Assembly: GCA_029255685.2 (NCBI GenBank)
Contig: CM055312.2
Location: 81,102,369 to 81,166,368, forward strand
DNA: 64,000 nucleotides
Source of the DNA: Silene conica
Lineage: Eukaryota; Streptophyta; Magnoliopsida; Caryophyllales; Caryophyllaceae
Reading direction: 5' to 3'
Numbering within the stretch: position 1 is the stretch's first letter; each line of letters starts with the position of its first letter. Below, in pieces: positions 46,911 through 57,310 of this stretch. The notes beneath the pieces were generated by a model. The model searched no databases. It was not told the origin of the DNA and saw only the letters and a list, made by a program, of their open reading frames with translations. Made by a program: the position numbers and the translations under genes.

Positions 46911-49034
46911 TCAAAACAAAATATTAACGCCCATACTAGGGCCCAGCAGATAAATTTTTAAAAAAACCAACTCATCAGGATTAGGCCCAGCAGCAGCTAC
47001 ATCAGCATCGGTGGGGTCAGAGGTCACCTGCTCTCCAACATCTTGGGACCCCACCCCATCTTCTTCCTCATCATCGTCAGAAATCAGGTCCATGTTTAAA
47101 CCCTCGGGAAAGTCAGAAGCAAAGGCCTTCTCCAAAGCTGCTAAATCTCAGGTAGTATGGCTACCCTCCTGGAACTCCCGAACACACTTCACCCGGGTCT
47201 CAGCAGCAGTATAAGCAACAGCTTCAATTAACGCCCTCTGCAGACCAGCCTTCTTCTGCTCCAGAGCCTCCACCTTCAGCACCAGGTCCGCCTCTGAAGT
47301 CAAGGCCCTCTCCAGCTTAGAGTGAGTCGTGGCTAGCTGGTTCTGAGAAGCCTCCTCCTGAGCTTTGAGCATCTCCTGGCCCTTAGCCACATCCTGGCGA
47401 GAACGCTCAACAGCCTGCCGCAGACTTTCCCTCAAGGTCTCCTCCAATCTTAACTTCTCTGATAACTCCCGCTCCTTCTTTGCCAGGGCCTCCTGCATCC
47501 TCTCCACCTCCTGCCTCCTCCTCAGAGCCTCAGATTGAGCCGCCTTCGAACAATGAAGTTCAGCCAGCAAGGCCTCACTCTGTCGTTTAGCACAAAGTGA
47601 CAGCTCCAGAACCTGGAAGTCCAGACCAGGTCAGGGAAAACAGAAAGAAGAAAAAAGAAGAAAAAAGGAAAAGAAAAAGGAGGGTCACCTCAAAGGAAAC
47701 CTCCGTAGTACGCCTGATCAAGTCCTTGAAAGGACGAGTTTCCATAATAGAGGCAGAGGCGGGGAAAAGTAGTGAGTCCAAGGTAGGCCAGAGATGGGTC
47801 CTGGACCCACCAAAATCCGCTGGGAGCTCCAGGCGCAAAGAAGAAGAAGAAGATAAACCTTCTCCAGAAGGTGGCAGAGGCAGCTGCTCCAAAACTGGCT
47901 TGTAACCAGGAGTAGGAACGGAGGGAGGAATCTTGAGAGGAGAAGGATTAACATAGGGAGCCTCAGGAACGGGTTCCTGGACCAGATCAACGGTGTCAAC
48001 TTCAATAGGGGCAGCCTTGGACCCGGCTCCAGCAGAGCTCCCCTCCACAACGTCCATTTTCGTCTTCTTTGAGGACCCCGCGTCCCCAGAAGCCAACCTT
48101 TTTCTGCGTAGCTGCATCACCCTGCTCACGTCTACTCTGGGCTTGCCCAAAGAAAACAAAGAACATCGAAAATACCATACCCTCTTTCTTCACCACCAGA
48201 ACAGCAGCATCCCGGACCAGCTTGGAGAACGTCGTCTCCTCGGCAGGAAGGTCTAGGAGTTTGGCCTTGGAAGTAGGGGGATCAGCAGAGTCAGGAAGCT
48301 TAGCCAAGCTACGACCTGCAGAGACTAACAAACCATCAGAAACAGACGAAAAAACAATAAAGTAAGGAAAATCAAAAGAATGCCAGAGCAAAACCAATAC
48401 CTTCCACAGGCTGCCATGCAGAGAAAATATAATCAGGAGAGGAAGGCAATGTGTCAATCTTGACGAAGATAAAGCGGGTAAACCACTTACTGTCATCTGG
48501 AGTAGTGGAAAAGATAATGGCAGAAGGCATATTGTCATGACTGCGAATGGTGCACTGAGAATGACCCAGAGAACGAGGGGTGAACCACTGCCCCAAGTCA
48601 GCCAAACCAATGTTCAGCCCCCGTTCACGGTTCAGAGCACAAATACTGAGCAAGATTCTCCATGCATGCGGAGCAATCTGGCACATAGCTAATTTGGTTA
48701 ACTTCAGAAAATCTACAATCAAGTCAGGAAAAGGAAATCTGAGACCCAGACGGAAAGGATATTCATAGATACAAGTCCATCCCTCCCTCTCAAAATCGGC
48801 CTTCTCGCCGGCAAGAGGAAAGTGATAGACCACCCCCTCCGGAAATCCGAATCGAAGCTTGATGAAAGAGGCATGAGATTCGTTGAAAGAGGAATCGCAT
48901 AAATGATTAGCCGCAAGCAGCTTCTGCGACGGGAAGGGACCAGAGTAATCCCCCGAAGCAGAGCTGGATCCAGAAGACCCAGCAGGCGCAGGATTAGAGG
49001 AAGGAGTAGCGGAAGAGGATCCAGGAGCAGACAT
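46911..49034 (-). pseudogene. Antisense four-exon gene (Transposase_28 domain)
   Basis: Predicted exons: 49034-48401, 48315-48176, 48141-47689, 47612 to a stop at 47148-47150 (TGA). All introns are GT-AG and the joins keep phase. The frame continues beyond the TGA to a second stop at 46911. Exon 1 has a Ser-rich start, then the Y-P-F-R-L-G-L-R-F-P-F-P and H-A-W-R-I-L-L blocks of the PF04195 family (putative gypsy-type transposon). Exon 3 is Pro/Ser-rich; exon 4 is a long Glu/Arg/Leu coiled coil. About 563 residues precede the TGA. Such antisense ORFs are known in Tat elements; their function is unknown. The ATG lies 384 bp from the 3' LTR, so an antisense promoter should lie near 49035-49417. 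Confidence 0.8.
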
Positions 49035-49403
49035 GACGAAAGAAGCGGTAAAAGGTTTTTACTGTGAGAAGAAAAGCAAGAAAAAGCAAGAAAGAGCGAG
49101 AAAGCAAGTAAAAGGAAGTAAACTTTGGAGATGGTAAAAGTGAAAAAATCGGATAAGAGGTAATTTATAGGAGAAAGGAACGGTTAAAAGAAAGAGTAAA
49201 ATTTGAATTCAAAAGTTGAAAGTAAATACAAGTGGGAAGTTGAAATAGTTGAGGGGACATACCATCAATAGGCGGTTGAAAAAGTAGCCTAGTGGGTAGC
49301 CCACGTGAGCATCGTCAGCAAAACCTCAACTACCCGAGTAAATTCCAGAAACAAGTTTGGGAACAGGGAAATTCCAGCCCAATTAAAGCCGAAATAAGGC
49401 TGA

Positions 49404-49417
49404 AATTTGGGGGAAAT
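49404..49417 (+). promoter_or_regulatory. Polypurine tract
   Basis: A purine-rich AATTTGGGGGAAAT directly precedes the 3' LTR, the expected plus-strand primer. Confidence 0.7.
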
Positions 49418-49938
49418 TGTTTAGCCCAAAAATCCACACCTCGCTACTGGGCCCAAAAGATAAAAACCCACCACAGGAGCAGATCAGAAGCAGCCCAGAA
49501 CCAGGCCAGGCACGAATCAAAGCAGAAAAGAGCTGTTGGAATAAGGGAATGGGTCAAAACCCTAAAGAGATATTCCCCTATATTCCCTCCCACATTTCAG
49601 CAGCGGAATAAGTCAGTTGAGCGAAGTAATTCGCAGCTATAAAAAGGAAGCTAGGGCATTTTATTATGCCAATTCATACGTTGTAAATCATATACTTGCG
49701 CAAACACTTGTAATCGTTCAAAGCAGTGAAATCACTCGATCATAGTAAAAACATTGGTGGGATTCCGTTCCCCCCGCGGTTGTTTCCCTCATTGGGTTTT
49801 TCCGCGTCACCAAAACCTTCTTGTGTCATTTTTTATTTCTTCTGTTCTTATATTCGTTTATACGCTAGATTTTAATATTGGTTGACACTTTGACCCGCAT
49901 CACATAAACATTGACCCGGTAGAAATTTTACCAAAACA
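49418..49938 (+). repeat. 3' LTR of the gypsy element
   Basis: 521 bp, three differences from the 5' LTR. Followed by CTGTA, the target duplication. Confidence 0.95.
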
Positions 49939-50105
49939 CTGTAGTTGGCCATCGTTGTCAGTGTTGAATTGACTAGAGTTGTACGGCCTGCTAAGGACAG
50001 CTTCTTAGTCGACCAGCCTGAGAGCCTTTTATTCATTTTCTCTTCCAAATGGGCAAAGGTGTGACGGGTTACGCGCCCGTCGATGGTTGACATCTCCGAG
50101 GACAT
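49939..50105 (-). pseudogene. LINE RT segment upstream of the gypsy insertion
   Basis: The minus frame carries H-L-E-E-K-M-N-K-R-L-S-G-W and L-S-L-A-G-R-T-T-L-V-N-S, a strongly conserved block of plant LINE RTs just after the palm. It joins in phase with 39744 after removing the gypsy element and one CTGTA copy. Confidence 0.85.
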
Positions 50106-50446
50106 AAGGGATCTGCTTCTGTTTCGTCCTCTTCGGGGTCATCCTCAGATTCGTAATCGTATTCAAATATTGCGTTGTTCTCCGTAGGGTCAATAGCGTC
50201 GTGGAACCCCTGAACTGTTTCCTTAAAAGAGATTTTGGGCATCACTGGAGAAGCTGGGACATCATTTTGCGTGTCTTCAATCTCCATATCAGTCCTATTG
50301 AAATCCGATAAATGCATAGTTTTCCGTTTCGAGTTCTTGATCAGCGGTGGGAAATCATGTTCTGATGGAGCGTCAACTTGAGGTTCTTGAAATGTAATCT
50401 GTTTGGGTTCAGCCTCCGGCGGGAGGCCACCAGACGGTTGTGTCAT
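50106..50446 (-). pseudogene. LINE ORF1 N-terminal fragment
   Basis: Starts with Met at 50446. The acidic and Pro-rich sequence with F-K-E-T-V-Q-G and D-F-P-P-L fits the N-terminus of plant LINE ORF1 proteins. It is joined near 50100 directly to sequence from the RT region, so about 4 kb of a usual element is missing. The 252 bases up to 50698 would be the 5' UTR. Confidence 0.6.
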
Positions 50447-50710
50447 ATGAGTGAGATTTTTTAGAGAGATTTTTAGAGAGATTTTTTAAATATGATTATT
50501 GATTCTAAACACTCAAGCTTTAAAGCAATGAATGTAACCCAAAGAAACAATGTAGTCCATTGATTTTTGACGTGCACTACGTATATATTGTATTCCCGTT
50601 ATTCGCCCACGGTTTATGAATTATGATTGTTGTTTAAAATTAAAACTACCAACAACACGTGAATATATTCATTGCAATCCAAATAAGAACTCCATTTCAA
50701 TAAATAGCAT

Positions 50711-51012
50711 ATTGAAATGGTAGATTAAACCCCAATTTACTGATTTTCAATATGTTAGTCCTTCTAGCCTATTCATTTTAGTAGATTGCAAATAATGAAT
50801 TTGTCAACCATTTAGATATAAATAGAACAATCTATTAACTTAAAACCGCTAATTACCAAACACTTTTATTAAATCTACTAATTGAAACATACTAATTAAG
50901 TTCTCCAATCATAATCTAAGTATGTATTTGAAAAGTCGTATAAAAGCATTTGACTAGTTAATAATCTTAACCAAAAAATTCTTATTCACACGGTATGTTT
51001 TTAATTTATTTA
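50711..51012. other. Short AT-rich spacer
   Basis: Host or older repeat sequence between the LINE 5' end and the Helitron 3' end. No feature recognised. Confidence 0.5.
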
Positions 51013-51229
51013 CTAGTGTAACACCCGCGAAAAATCACGGGGTTGTGTACACTTATTTTTAAAGACGACGTCGGTATATTTATTTCAATATATAGCAATT
51101 CTGTTTATTCGAACGAATTATATTTTAACGGGATGTTTGAATATAAGATATATTCGTGAAAAGGTGAATTTTCTGGTGCACTAATTTTCGAATAGCTATT
51201 AGTAATGATGATAATATTTGGATTACTTA

Positions 51230-52172
51230 TCATTATTACTATAAAAGCAAAATGTCAAATTGCATACGTGGCGCAATAATGTTTCACCGCTCACGCTTTC
51301 TCGCACTCACATTCACCCTCACAAAAAACTGTTTTGTAGACCAATCAGAACCCCTAATTTATGCCACGTCATATTTTTGTATATTTTATAATAAAAACGT
51401 TTACCATATTTTACTAATAACAAATCCTAAATATTTCACAAATATTCTCTACCAATAACGGATGATCTCATTCATTTAAATAATATAATAAAATCGTTTA
51501 CCATATTTTACTAATAACAAATCCTAAATATTCCCTACCTATCACGGTTGTTTACCATATTTTACGTTTACCATATTTTTATCGAAATCAAAATCGTTAA
51601 CATATACAACCAATCAGATTATACTAATAACAAATCCCAAAAAAATATTCCCTAACAATCACAGTTGTTTACCATATTTTACGTTTATCATATTTTTTTC
51701 GAAATCAAAATCGTTAAGATATACAACCAATCAGATTATAAATTAAATCAAATATAAAATAGAACCGTGTACATTGCATATTTTATTCCAAATTAAATAT
51801 TTTCACCAATTAATCCTATTTGTCCGTCAACTTAAGTTCTGTCACCCAATTCAGCACAAGACAATAACTTTCCAAATTACTCATTATTAATTATTTAATC
51901 TTTTTTTAATCGTTTATTGTTTTTTCTTATATATCTTATTCATTCCTGTTATCATAATTAATCCAAATATTTTCATCATTGCTAACAGATATTCGAAATT
52001 TAGTGCACCAAGAAATTCACCTTTTGACCGAACATATCTTATACGCAAAACAGCCCGTTAAAAATCAATTTGTTCGAATAAATAGAATTGCTATATAATG
52101 AAATGAATTTACCTTTATCGTCTTTAAAAGTAAGTGTACACAACCCGTGATTTTTCACGGGTGTTACACTAG
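51230..52172 (+). mobile_element. 943-bp non-autonomous Helitron nested in a Helitron
   Basis: 5' TCATTATTACTATAAAAGC preceded by A (51229); 3' hairpin (CCCGTGA, TTTT, TCACGGG) then GTTACACTAG, followed by T (52173). Its last 340 bases match, in inverted orientation, the 3' end of the host Helitron (both sides of the insertion), so both belong to one family. Removing it restores a continuous host sequence (GGATTACTTA then TGATAACATTAATG). No ORF. Confidence 0.85.
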
Positions 52173-52385
52173 TGATAACATTAATGAATAAAGTATATAA
52201 GAAAAAACAATAGACGACTAAACAAATATTAAATAACTAATAATGAGTAGTTTGGAAAGTTATTGTCTTTTGATGAATTACTTACGGAACATAATTTGAC
52301 GGACAAATACGATGAACAAAATAACTAATCAGGTACAAATATAAATTAAATGGGTGTATTAAAATTCGATAACCCAACACGAAAA

Positions 52386-53284
52386 TTACAGTTTCTCGAA
52401 AACCTTCTTGTAAACAACATTTGTTGTTGTATTAGTCATCCCTCCTTCTTCATCAAGAAGTAACACTTTTAGACCTTTCTTACTCGTAACCCTAGATATA
52501 GCAACGTACAGTTGGTCATGGGTAAAGACTGGTCTTGGAAGATAAAGTCCAACACGGGATAGAGATTGACCTTGACATTTGTTGATAGTCATAGCGAAAC
52601 AAACTGCTAAAGGAAACTGTCTATTTTCAAACTTAATTGGGAACCTGGTTTGATCGGAAGGAGTCAAGGTGATGCGGAGAATATAGACATTGTTTCCGAT
52701 ATGACTGCCAGAAATAACTGTTGCACTAATAACGCGATTTCCTAGTTGCTTTACCTCCATTCGGGTGCCATTGCACAAACATTTGCTTGGTCAATGTTTC
52801 TTAAAAGCATCACTATAGCTCCAACTTTCAGTCTTAAGCTGTGATTAGGTAAACCGGAACATCTGATTGAGTTAAGAAACTCTGTAGAGTAAAGTTCTAT
52901 GACCCCGCAATTAGTCTCTTCCTTGCTTATTTCATCAGAGCTTAAGTAAATTTTTTCTTCCTTTTGAATTTGATCCAAGACATAGTCGTTTACCTCCTCG
53001 ACCACATCGTGAGTAGGTGCTAGTACAGCTCTTTCAGTGAAATACAGAGGGTCACTTAAGTGATCTTTTAAAGATGGATACGTGCTATCTACAATAGTAG
53101 ATATTGGATCTACACCAGGCTGAATAAGTATATCTTCTGGTAACTCGATGCTAGCTACTCCATCATTTGACCCACCTGCTAAGCCATCCCCAACTTCGAG
53201 AATCCACTTTGAAAATTCTCGGATTTCATCAACATTTGACTGTGCACTTCCTACTTGAAGTCTCATATTTTTCGCGAGCTTCAA
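52386..53284 (-). pseudogene. Helitron PIF1-type helicase, C-terminal part
   Basis: Two minus-strand frames, 53284-52751 and 52778-52386, make up the C-terminal part of a plant Helitron helicase. Motifs: N-M-R-L, P-T-H-D-V-V-E-E-V-N, G-L-P-N-H-x-L-x-L-K-V-G-A-x-V-M-L-L-R-N-I, then F-A-M-T-I-N-K-C-Q-G-Q-S-L (helicase motif V) and Y-V-A-I-S-R-V (motif VI). A one-base loss near 52770 breaks the frame at the N-G-T-R segment. The Walker A and B motifs and the Rep domain are absent, so the gene is truncated as well. Confidence 0.9.
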
Positions 53285-53407
53285 AACCTGAAATTTAATA
53301 TATATCTGAAACGGTCAGAAATGTACAACTATTTAAAAGTAAGTATTACATATGAAATTTATATCTTGTGTATAATCTGTAAACGTATGCGATGAGGTAT
53401 TTGATAT

Positions 53408-53502
53408 TTGTACAATGATGGATGGGATCGAACAACACAGTTGGTCTCTCTTGCAAGTTTATTACTTGATCCATATTATCGAACAATCAAGGATTTTCAG
53501 GT
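53408..53502 (+). pseudogene. Captured myotubularin phosphatase exon
   Basis: The plus-strand frame reads Y-N, then [20 protein letters not shown] and Y-R-T-I-K-D-F-Q, followed at once by a GTAATG donor. This is the P-loop and following helix of myotubularin-type phosphoinositide phosphatases, where the active site is C-S-D-G-W-D-R-T. Here the catalytic Cys position is Tyr. It lies on the strand opposite to the helicase, in an intron-like gap of the Helitron, and neighbouring exons are absent. It is a captured exon, not a gene. Confidence 0.8.
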
Positions 53503-53749
53503 AATGTTGTACATCTCTTATATTTTGTTTCTTAATGAACTGTTTAAGCTATCTCTTCTTTGGGTGTTATATTGCGTGTTTTTTCTTGGATAGTGTAATG
53601 CTAGATGATTTCTTTAACTATTTCTACCAATCGTATAAGGTTTAGGACTTTAGTCAATGGTGTATTTAATATCTAAGATATAGTTTTATAGTTGATTAAC
53701 TAAAGCTGTGTAGCAAAACTAAATAATTTAAGATAATATACCTTCTTAT

Positions 53750-54300
53750 TCTCCTTTAAATCGGCGATGGATTTTATGCGATCCAATGACATGTCGTCAG
53801 TATCAGCGTCATCGAGAATTTCAATAACTTGTAAAGAGTTACTTGCATCGGTAGTCGAAAGACTGCAACAATACAAAATATTGTCGGGTTAATATAGAAA
53901 AATTAATTAAAAGGTAGAAGTTCGTCAGATATTTTAGTTCTCTAAGATAATTTTGGAATTTAATACCTAGGCTCAAACTCTCTAAGTTCTGGTAAATCCG
54001 GATTGACGTTAAAAACTGTGGCGTTGAAGGTTGTCTGGATCCGCCAAGAACCTGAGAAATTGTTTATAAGAGGTTAAATATAAAACAATTTTTTCAGCCG
54101 TAAAAACAGATCTATAAAATAATTTTTTCAGCCGAAAAAACAGATCTTGGTGTATAAAATTAGGATCGTTTTAGTACCTTGAAATTTTTTTGTTTGAACA
54201 CATTGGATGGCGATTACTTTTGACTGCTCGGGATTGGGGAGTTTGGATATCAGATCGGGTACTTAACTTGCGAATGGTTCCCATAATGTGCATGGGAGCT
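53750..54300 (-). pseudogene. RPA-like OB-fold exons of the Helitron
   Basis: Three minus-strand pieces: about 54300-54180 (G-T-K-L-P-C-T-L-W-E-P-F-A then S-K-V-I-A-I-Q-C-V), 54050-53968 (S-W-R-I-Q-T-T-F-N-A-T and N-P-D-L-P-E-L-R-E-F) and 53864-53740 (a Ser/Asp-rich segment ending at a GTATAT donor). The order matches the single-strand DNA-binding OB fold of RPA70-like proteins often carried by plant Helitrons. A stop interrupts the first piece. Exon borders are approximate. Confidence 0.6.
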
Positions 54301-55059
54301 TTGTTCCACTAAAACAAAAGAATAATTTTGTAAATAGATAGGCGACTGTAAAACCCCTCGCGAAAGCGGAAAAATAAACATACAAAACTACCAAAAATGC
54401 AGCGGAATTTAAAACTTTTTAAAGAAAACAACATGCGAGAAGTCTTAAACTGTAACAGAAACTGAAACTGGAATAAAACCAAAATAGATAAGTAACAGTT
54501 CTAAGTATCAAAACCAATATGTACATCAGCCTGGGATGGAACATCCCTACAGGCACCAAAACAAATCAAACTACGAGTCCAGCTAAACGATATAAAGGTA
54601 AGTCATGATGAAAGGATCATCGCTCGCTAGCTCTCGTGAACCCCGCTCCAACCAGCATGTACCTACATACATGAAAACATGTACGCCACAATCAGTGGGG
54701 AGTGACTAGAGTTCTCCTAGCCACCTTTTGTGACAACACGTAACATATAAAACAATACAGAATACTCCAACATATATCAACATGCGAAGCATAAACATCT
54801 CATCATCTGATCTCTTACTAACATGCGATTACAATGCACGGCTCTCAACCAACTTCACAAACAAATAGGAAGGAGAGCCGGTTTCCCTACTGGTTACCCA
54901 GTCGGGGGGTCTTTCAATCCAATTATTTATGAAACCGAACTAAGAGTCATCCAATGCCTTGGATGATTTAACCACAAATCATATAAACATCAATAACCTA
55001 TTATGCATATCTGACACTGTACCATCGTCAAGGCAAGCAGATATAAAACAGCAAGTACA

Positions 55060-55640
55060 AAGGTTCAGAGGCGACATCTTAACGCATAACCTATGTACTA
55101 AATTATTCAGCAAGTATAAAGGTTCAGAGGCGACATCTTAACGCATAACCTAAATACCAAGTTCACAATATCAAGCAAGGACTCAGAGGCGAAAACTCAA
55201 CGCATGGACCGGCTATCACAGAACACTAGACTCAGAGGCGAAAACTCAACGCATGGACTAGCATTTAATTCACTATCACAAGTAAGGAACTCAGAGGCGA
55301 AAACTCAACGCATGTTCCCCTACCACATCACAAGATACTAGACTCAGAGGCGAAAACTCAACGCATGTTCTAGCACCAAACACCTGCACTCCGGGTAAGG
55401 TATGCCAACCTGACTGCCCCGTCGTGCAGTTGCTCTACTCGTCAGACTCAGAGGCCAGCTTAAGGCATGTCCTGACGCGATCACACATACATGTCTGAAC
55501 TCAGAGGCGAAAACTCAACGCATGTCCCAGACACGACAAACAGACATGTATTGAACTCAGAGGCGAAAACTCAACGCATGTTCCCATACACGACAAACAA
55601 CCCACATATTAAGTTCAGAGGCCAGCTTAAGGCATAACTT
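55060..55640. repeat. Ten-copy dispersed repeat array in the LTR
   Basis: The word TCAGAGGCGAAAACTCAACG with CATG (or the variant CAGAGGCCAGCTTAAGGCAT) recurs ten times at about 50-60 bp intervals, with variable sequence between copies. Confidence 0.9.
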
Positions 55641-55939
55641 AATACGCATCAAAGCAATATCATCCAAGTCTATCAACTACCCTATAGTTCTACCTTTAAC
55701 TCCTAATCAACACTTAATTGACCCCGGGAACTAAGATGAGGGAGAGCCGGTTTCCCTTTCGGTTGCCCGACCGGGGGGTCTCTATCCTTACTCCATTCCC
55801 GAACCCAATATAATGTTGTCCATCCTCCGGGGACCTCAAATACATGTCAAGGGTACACAAAACGAGTTTCAATCAAAACCGATTAATCATTTGAAAGTTA
55901 CGATTAAATTTCAAAACTCAAAACAGCCTACAGGGGTCC

Positions 55940-56290
55940 CCAGCCGGTCGGCCGGCTGGTGACCTCCTCAGCCTTTCTTTCCTTTTTTTCTGAAACAACA
56001 ACACACGGACTCCCAGCCGGTCGGCAGGCAGCCGGTCGGCCGGCTGGGAACCCTATTCCTAGCCTTCACACTTCGTAACCATCCCCACATGCACTCCCAG
56101 CCGGCTGGCAGGCGGCCGGTCTGCCGGCTGGGCTCCCCTTTCTACTTAGGTTTTTCGCCAAAATATAACACACAAGAGACTACCAGCCGGTCGGCCGGCT
56201 GGCAGTCCTAAGCCAAAATCTCAAAACTCGTAAAAACACGAAACAACCCTCCCAGCCGGTCGACCGGCGGCCGGTCGGTCGACCGGCTCA
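55940..56290. repeat. Five GC-rich palindromic blocks in the LTR
   Basis: CCAGCCGGTCGGCCGGCTGG at 55940-55959 and 56183-56202 (8-bp arms, 4-bp centre); 35-bp versions at 56013-56047 and 56097-56131, where an extra 15 bp is inserted; and a variant near 56252-56289 with GGTCGACCGG cores. Confidence 0.9.
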
Positions 56291-57245
56291 GAGAGCCTGA
56301 TACGAAAAATCGCCATTTTCAGCCTTTTCAATAATCTCCTAAATCGACACTCAAACTTCAAAACAACCACAATTGATGTTTACTCCACATTAAGGATCAT
56401 CCAATAATACTAATTATCAGCAAACAAAACCAACAACAATCCTCAAACGATTAATTTCATGCATCCATCTTAACATATGAAAACTGAAATTATACTTATG
56501 AACACATAACCATATTTCCAAGCATGAATTCTTCACATAAGCATGAACCTAAGCATGTTTCTAAGTCTAGTAAACATAAAACTTAAATTAAATCAGAAAC
56601 AATCATGAGAATCCATCAAACATGCTAATATTCACATTAAGGCCGAGTTATCTCATTATCGTCACCTTTCAAGCTTTCCGGCTAAAGATATTCCTCCACA
56701 ATGTAGCTATCGATGTCCGGGTTGTCCAATCCTTCACCTACAAACATGAAAAACGGGTTTAAGAACACAAAAACGGAATTTGTGTAAAACAGGCCAAATT
56801 TCGAAATGGAGGAATTGAGAAACGGAAGTGATAGATGGGTTGGAAATTGAATGAGGATTCCGAAAATGATATTTTTACCTTGAATTGATCGATGGATGAT
56901 GAAGAAAAGATCAAAATAAGAAGATGTTTATGGAAGTTTTGTAGAAATATTGTTTACAGTGATAGGAGTTGTGAGGAAGATGAATTATCACAACTTAAGG
57001 GTTTTTAGGGGTTTATGTAGTTGTCCTTTCCGTATTATGAAACGGGTTAGGGAAATAGAACGGGTATTCGTTTTACGAGTTTAAGCCTTACCAAGTTTGT
57101 ATTCGTCTTAAGGACTTGAGGTTCTTAAGACGGATCTTACTTATTAAATTAAAATCTTTCGAGATAAATTACTACATTATTATTTTATTACTTAAAATAA
57201 TTTAAAAAGCTTAATTTAGATTTTACGAAAATACGGGATGTTACA

Positions 57246-57258
57246 ATCACCCCAACTT
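57246..57258 (-). promoter_or_regulatory. Polypurine tract region
   Basis: Minus-strand AAGTTGGGGTGAT immediately precedes the LTR start TGTAACATCC. Confidence 0.6.
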
Positions 57259-57310
57259 CAAAAAGTTTCGTCCTCGAAACTCGAACGGATATAAATCTAT
57301 ATACAATACC

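Larger units (their letters stand above)
39750..49938 (+). mobile_element. Full-length Tat-type Ty3/gypsy retrotransposon
   Basis: 10,189 bp with 521-bp LTRs at both ends and a perfect 5-bp duplication CTGTA (39745-39749; 49939-49943). Order: LTR, PBS, gag, protease, RT, RNase H, a second archaeal-type RNase H, integrase, antisense gene, PPT, LTR. The additional RNase H and the antisense gene between pol and the 3' LTR are known features of the Tat lineage. The two LTRs differ at only three positions, so insertion is recent. Several nonsense codons and a changed RT active site make this copy non-autonomous. Confidence 0.95.
34003..50698 (-). mobile_element. L1-type LINE split by four insertions
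   Basis: The 3' poly(A) (T-run at 34002-34010) and the 5' end at 50698 are flanked by the same 12 bases, AATAAATAGCAT (33991-34002; 50699-50710). Read on the minus strand, LINE-coding pieces lie at 50446-50106 (ORF1), 50105-49944 and 39744-39312 (RT C-terminal part), 37682-37613 and 36782-35945 (zf-RVT and first half of RNase H), and 34429-34046 (second half of RNase H). Each gap is exactly one inserted element with its own duplication. Most of ORF1, the endonuclease and the RT core are missing through an internal deletion. Confidence 0.85.
51013..54346 (-). mobile_element. Helitron 3' part with helicase and RPA-like exons
   Basis: On the minus strand the element ends in a hairpin (CCCGTGA, TTTTT-type loop, TCGCGGG) followed by GTTACACTAG and then T (51012), the Helitron 3' terminus. 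Upstream come PIF1-type helicase, then RPA-like exons. The 5' TC end is not seen: the Tekay element begins at 54347 and the sequence beyond it is outside or displaced. A second Helitron (51230-52172) is inserted near its 3' end. Confidence 0.75.
54347..57245 (-). repeat. 3' LTR of the Tekay-like element
   Basis: On the minus strand it begins TGTAACATCCCG and ends GGGGTTTTACA. It contains a ~55-bp repeat array (55060-55640), two direct copies of GGAGAGCCGGTTTCCC (54870; 55741) and GC-rich palindromes (55940-56290). Confidence 0.9.

Noticed and set aside
55060..55640. Regularly spaced direct repeats resembling a CRISPR array
   Set aside because: It is inside a plant LTR, spacers vary in length, repeats are imperfect and no cas genes exist; it is an LTR tandem array.
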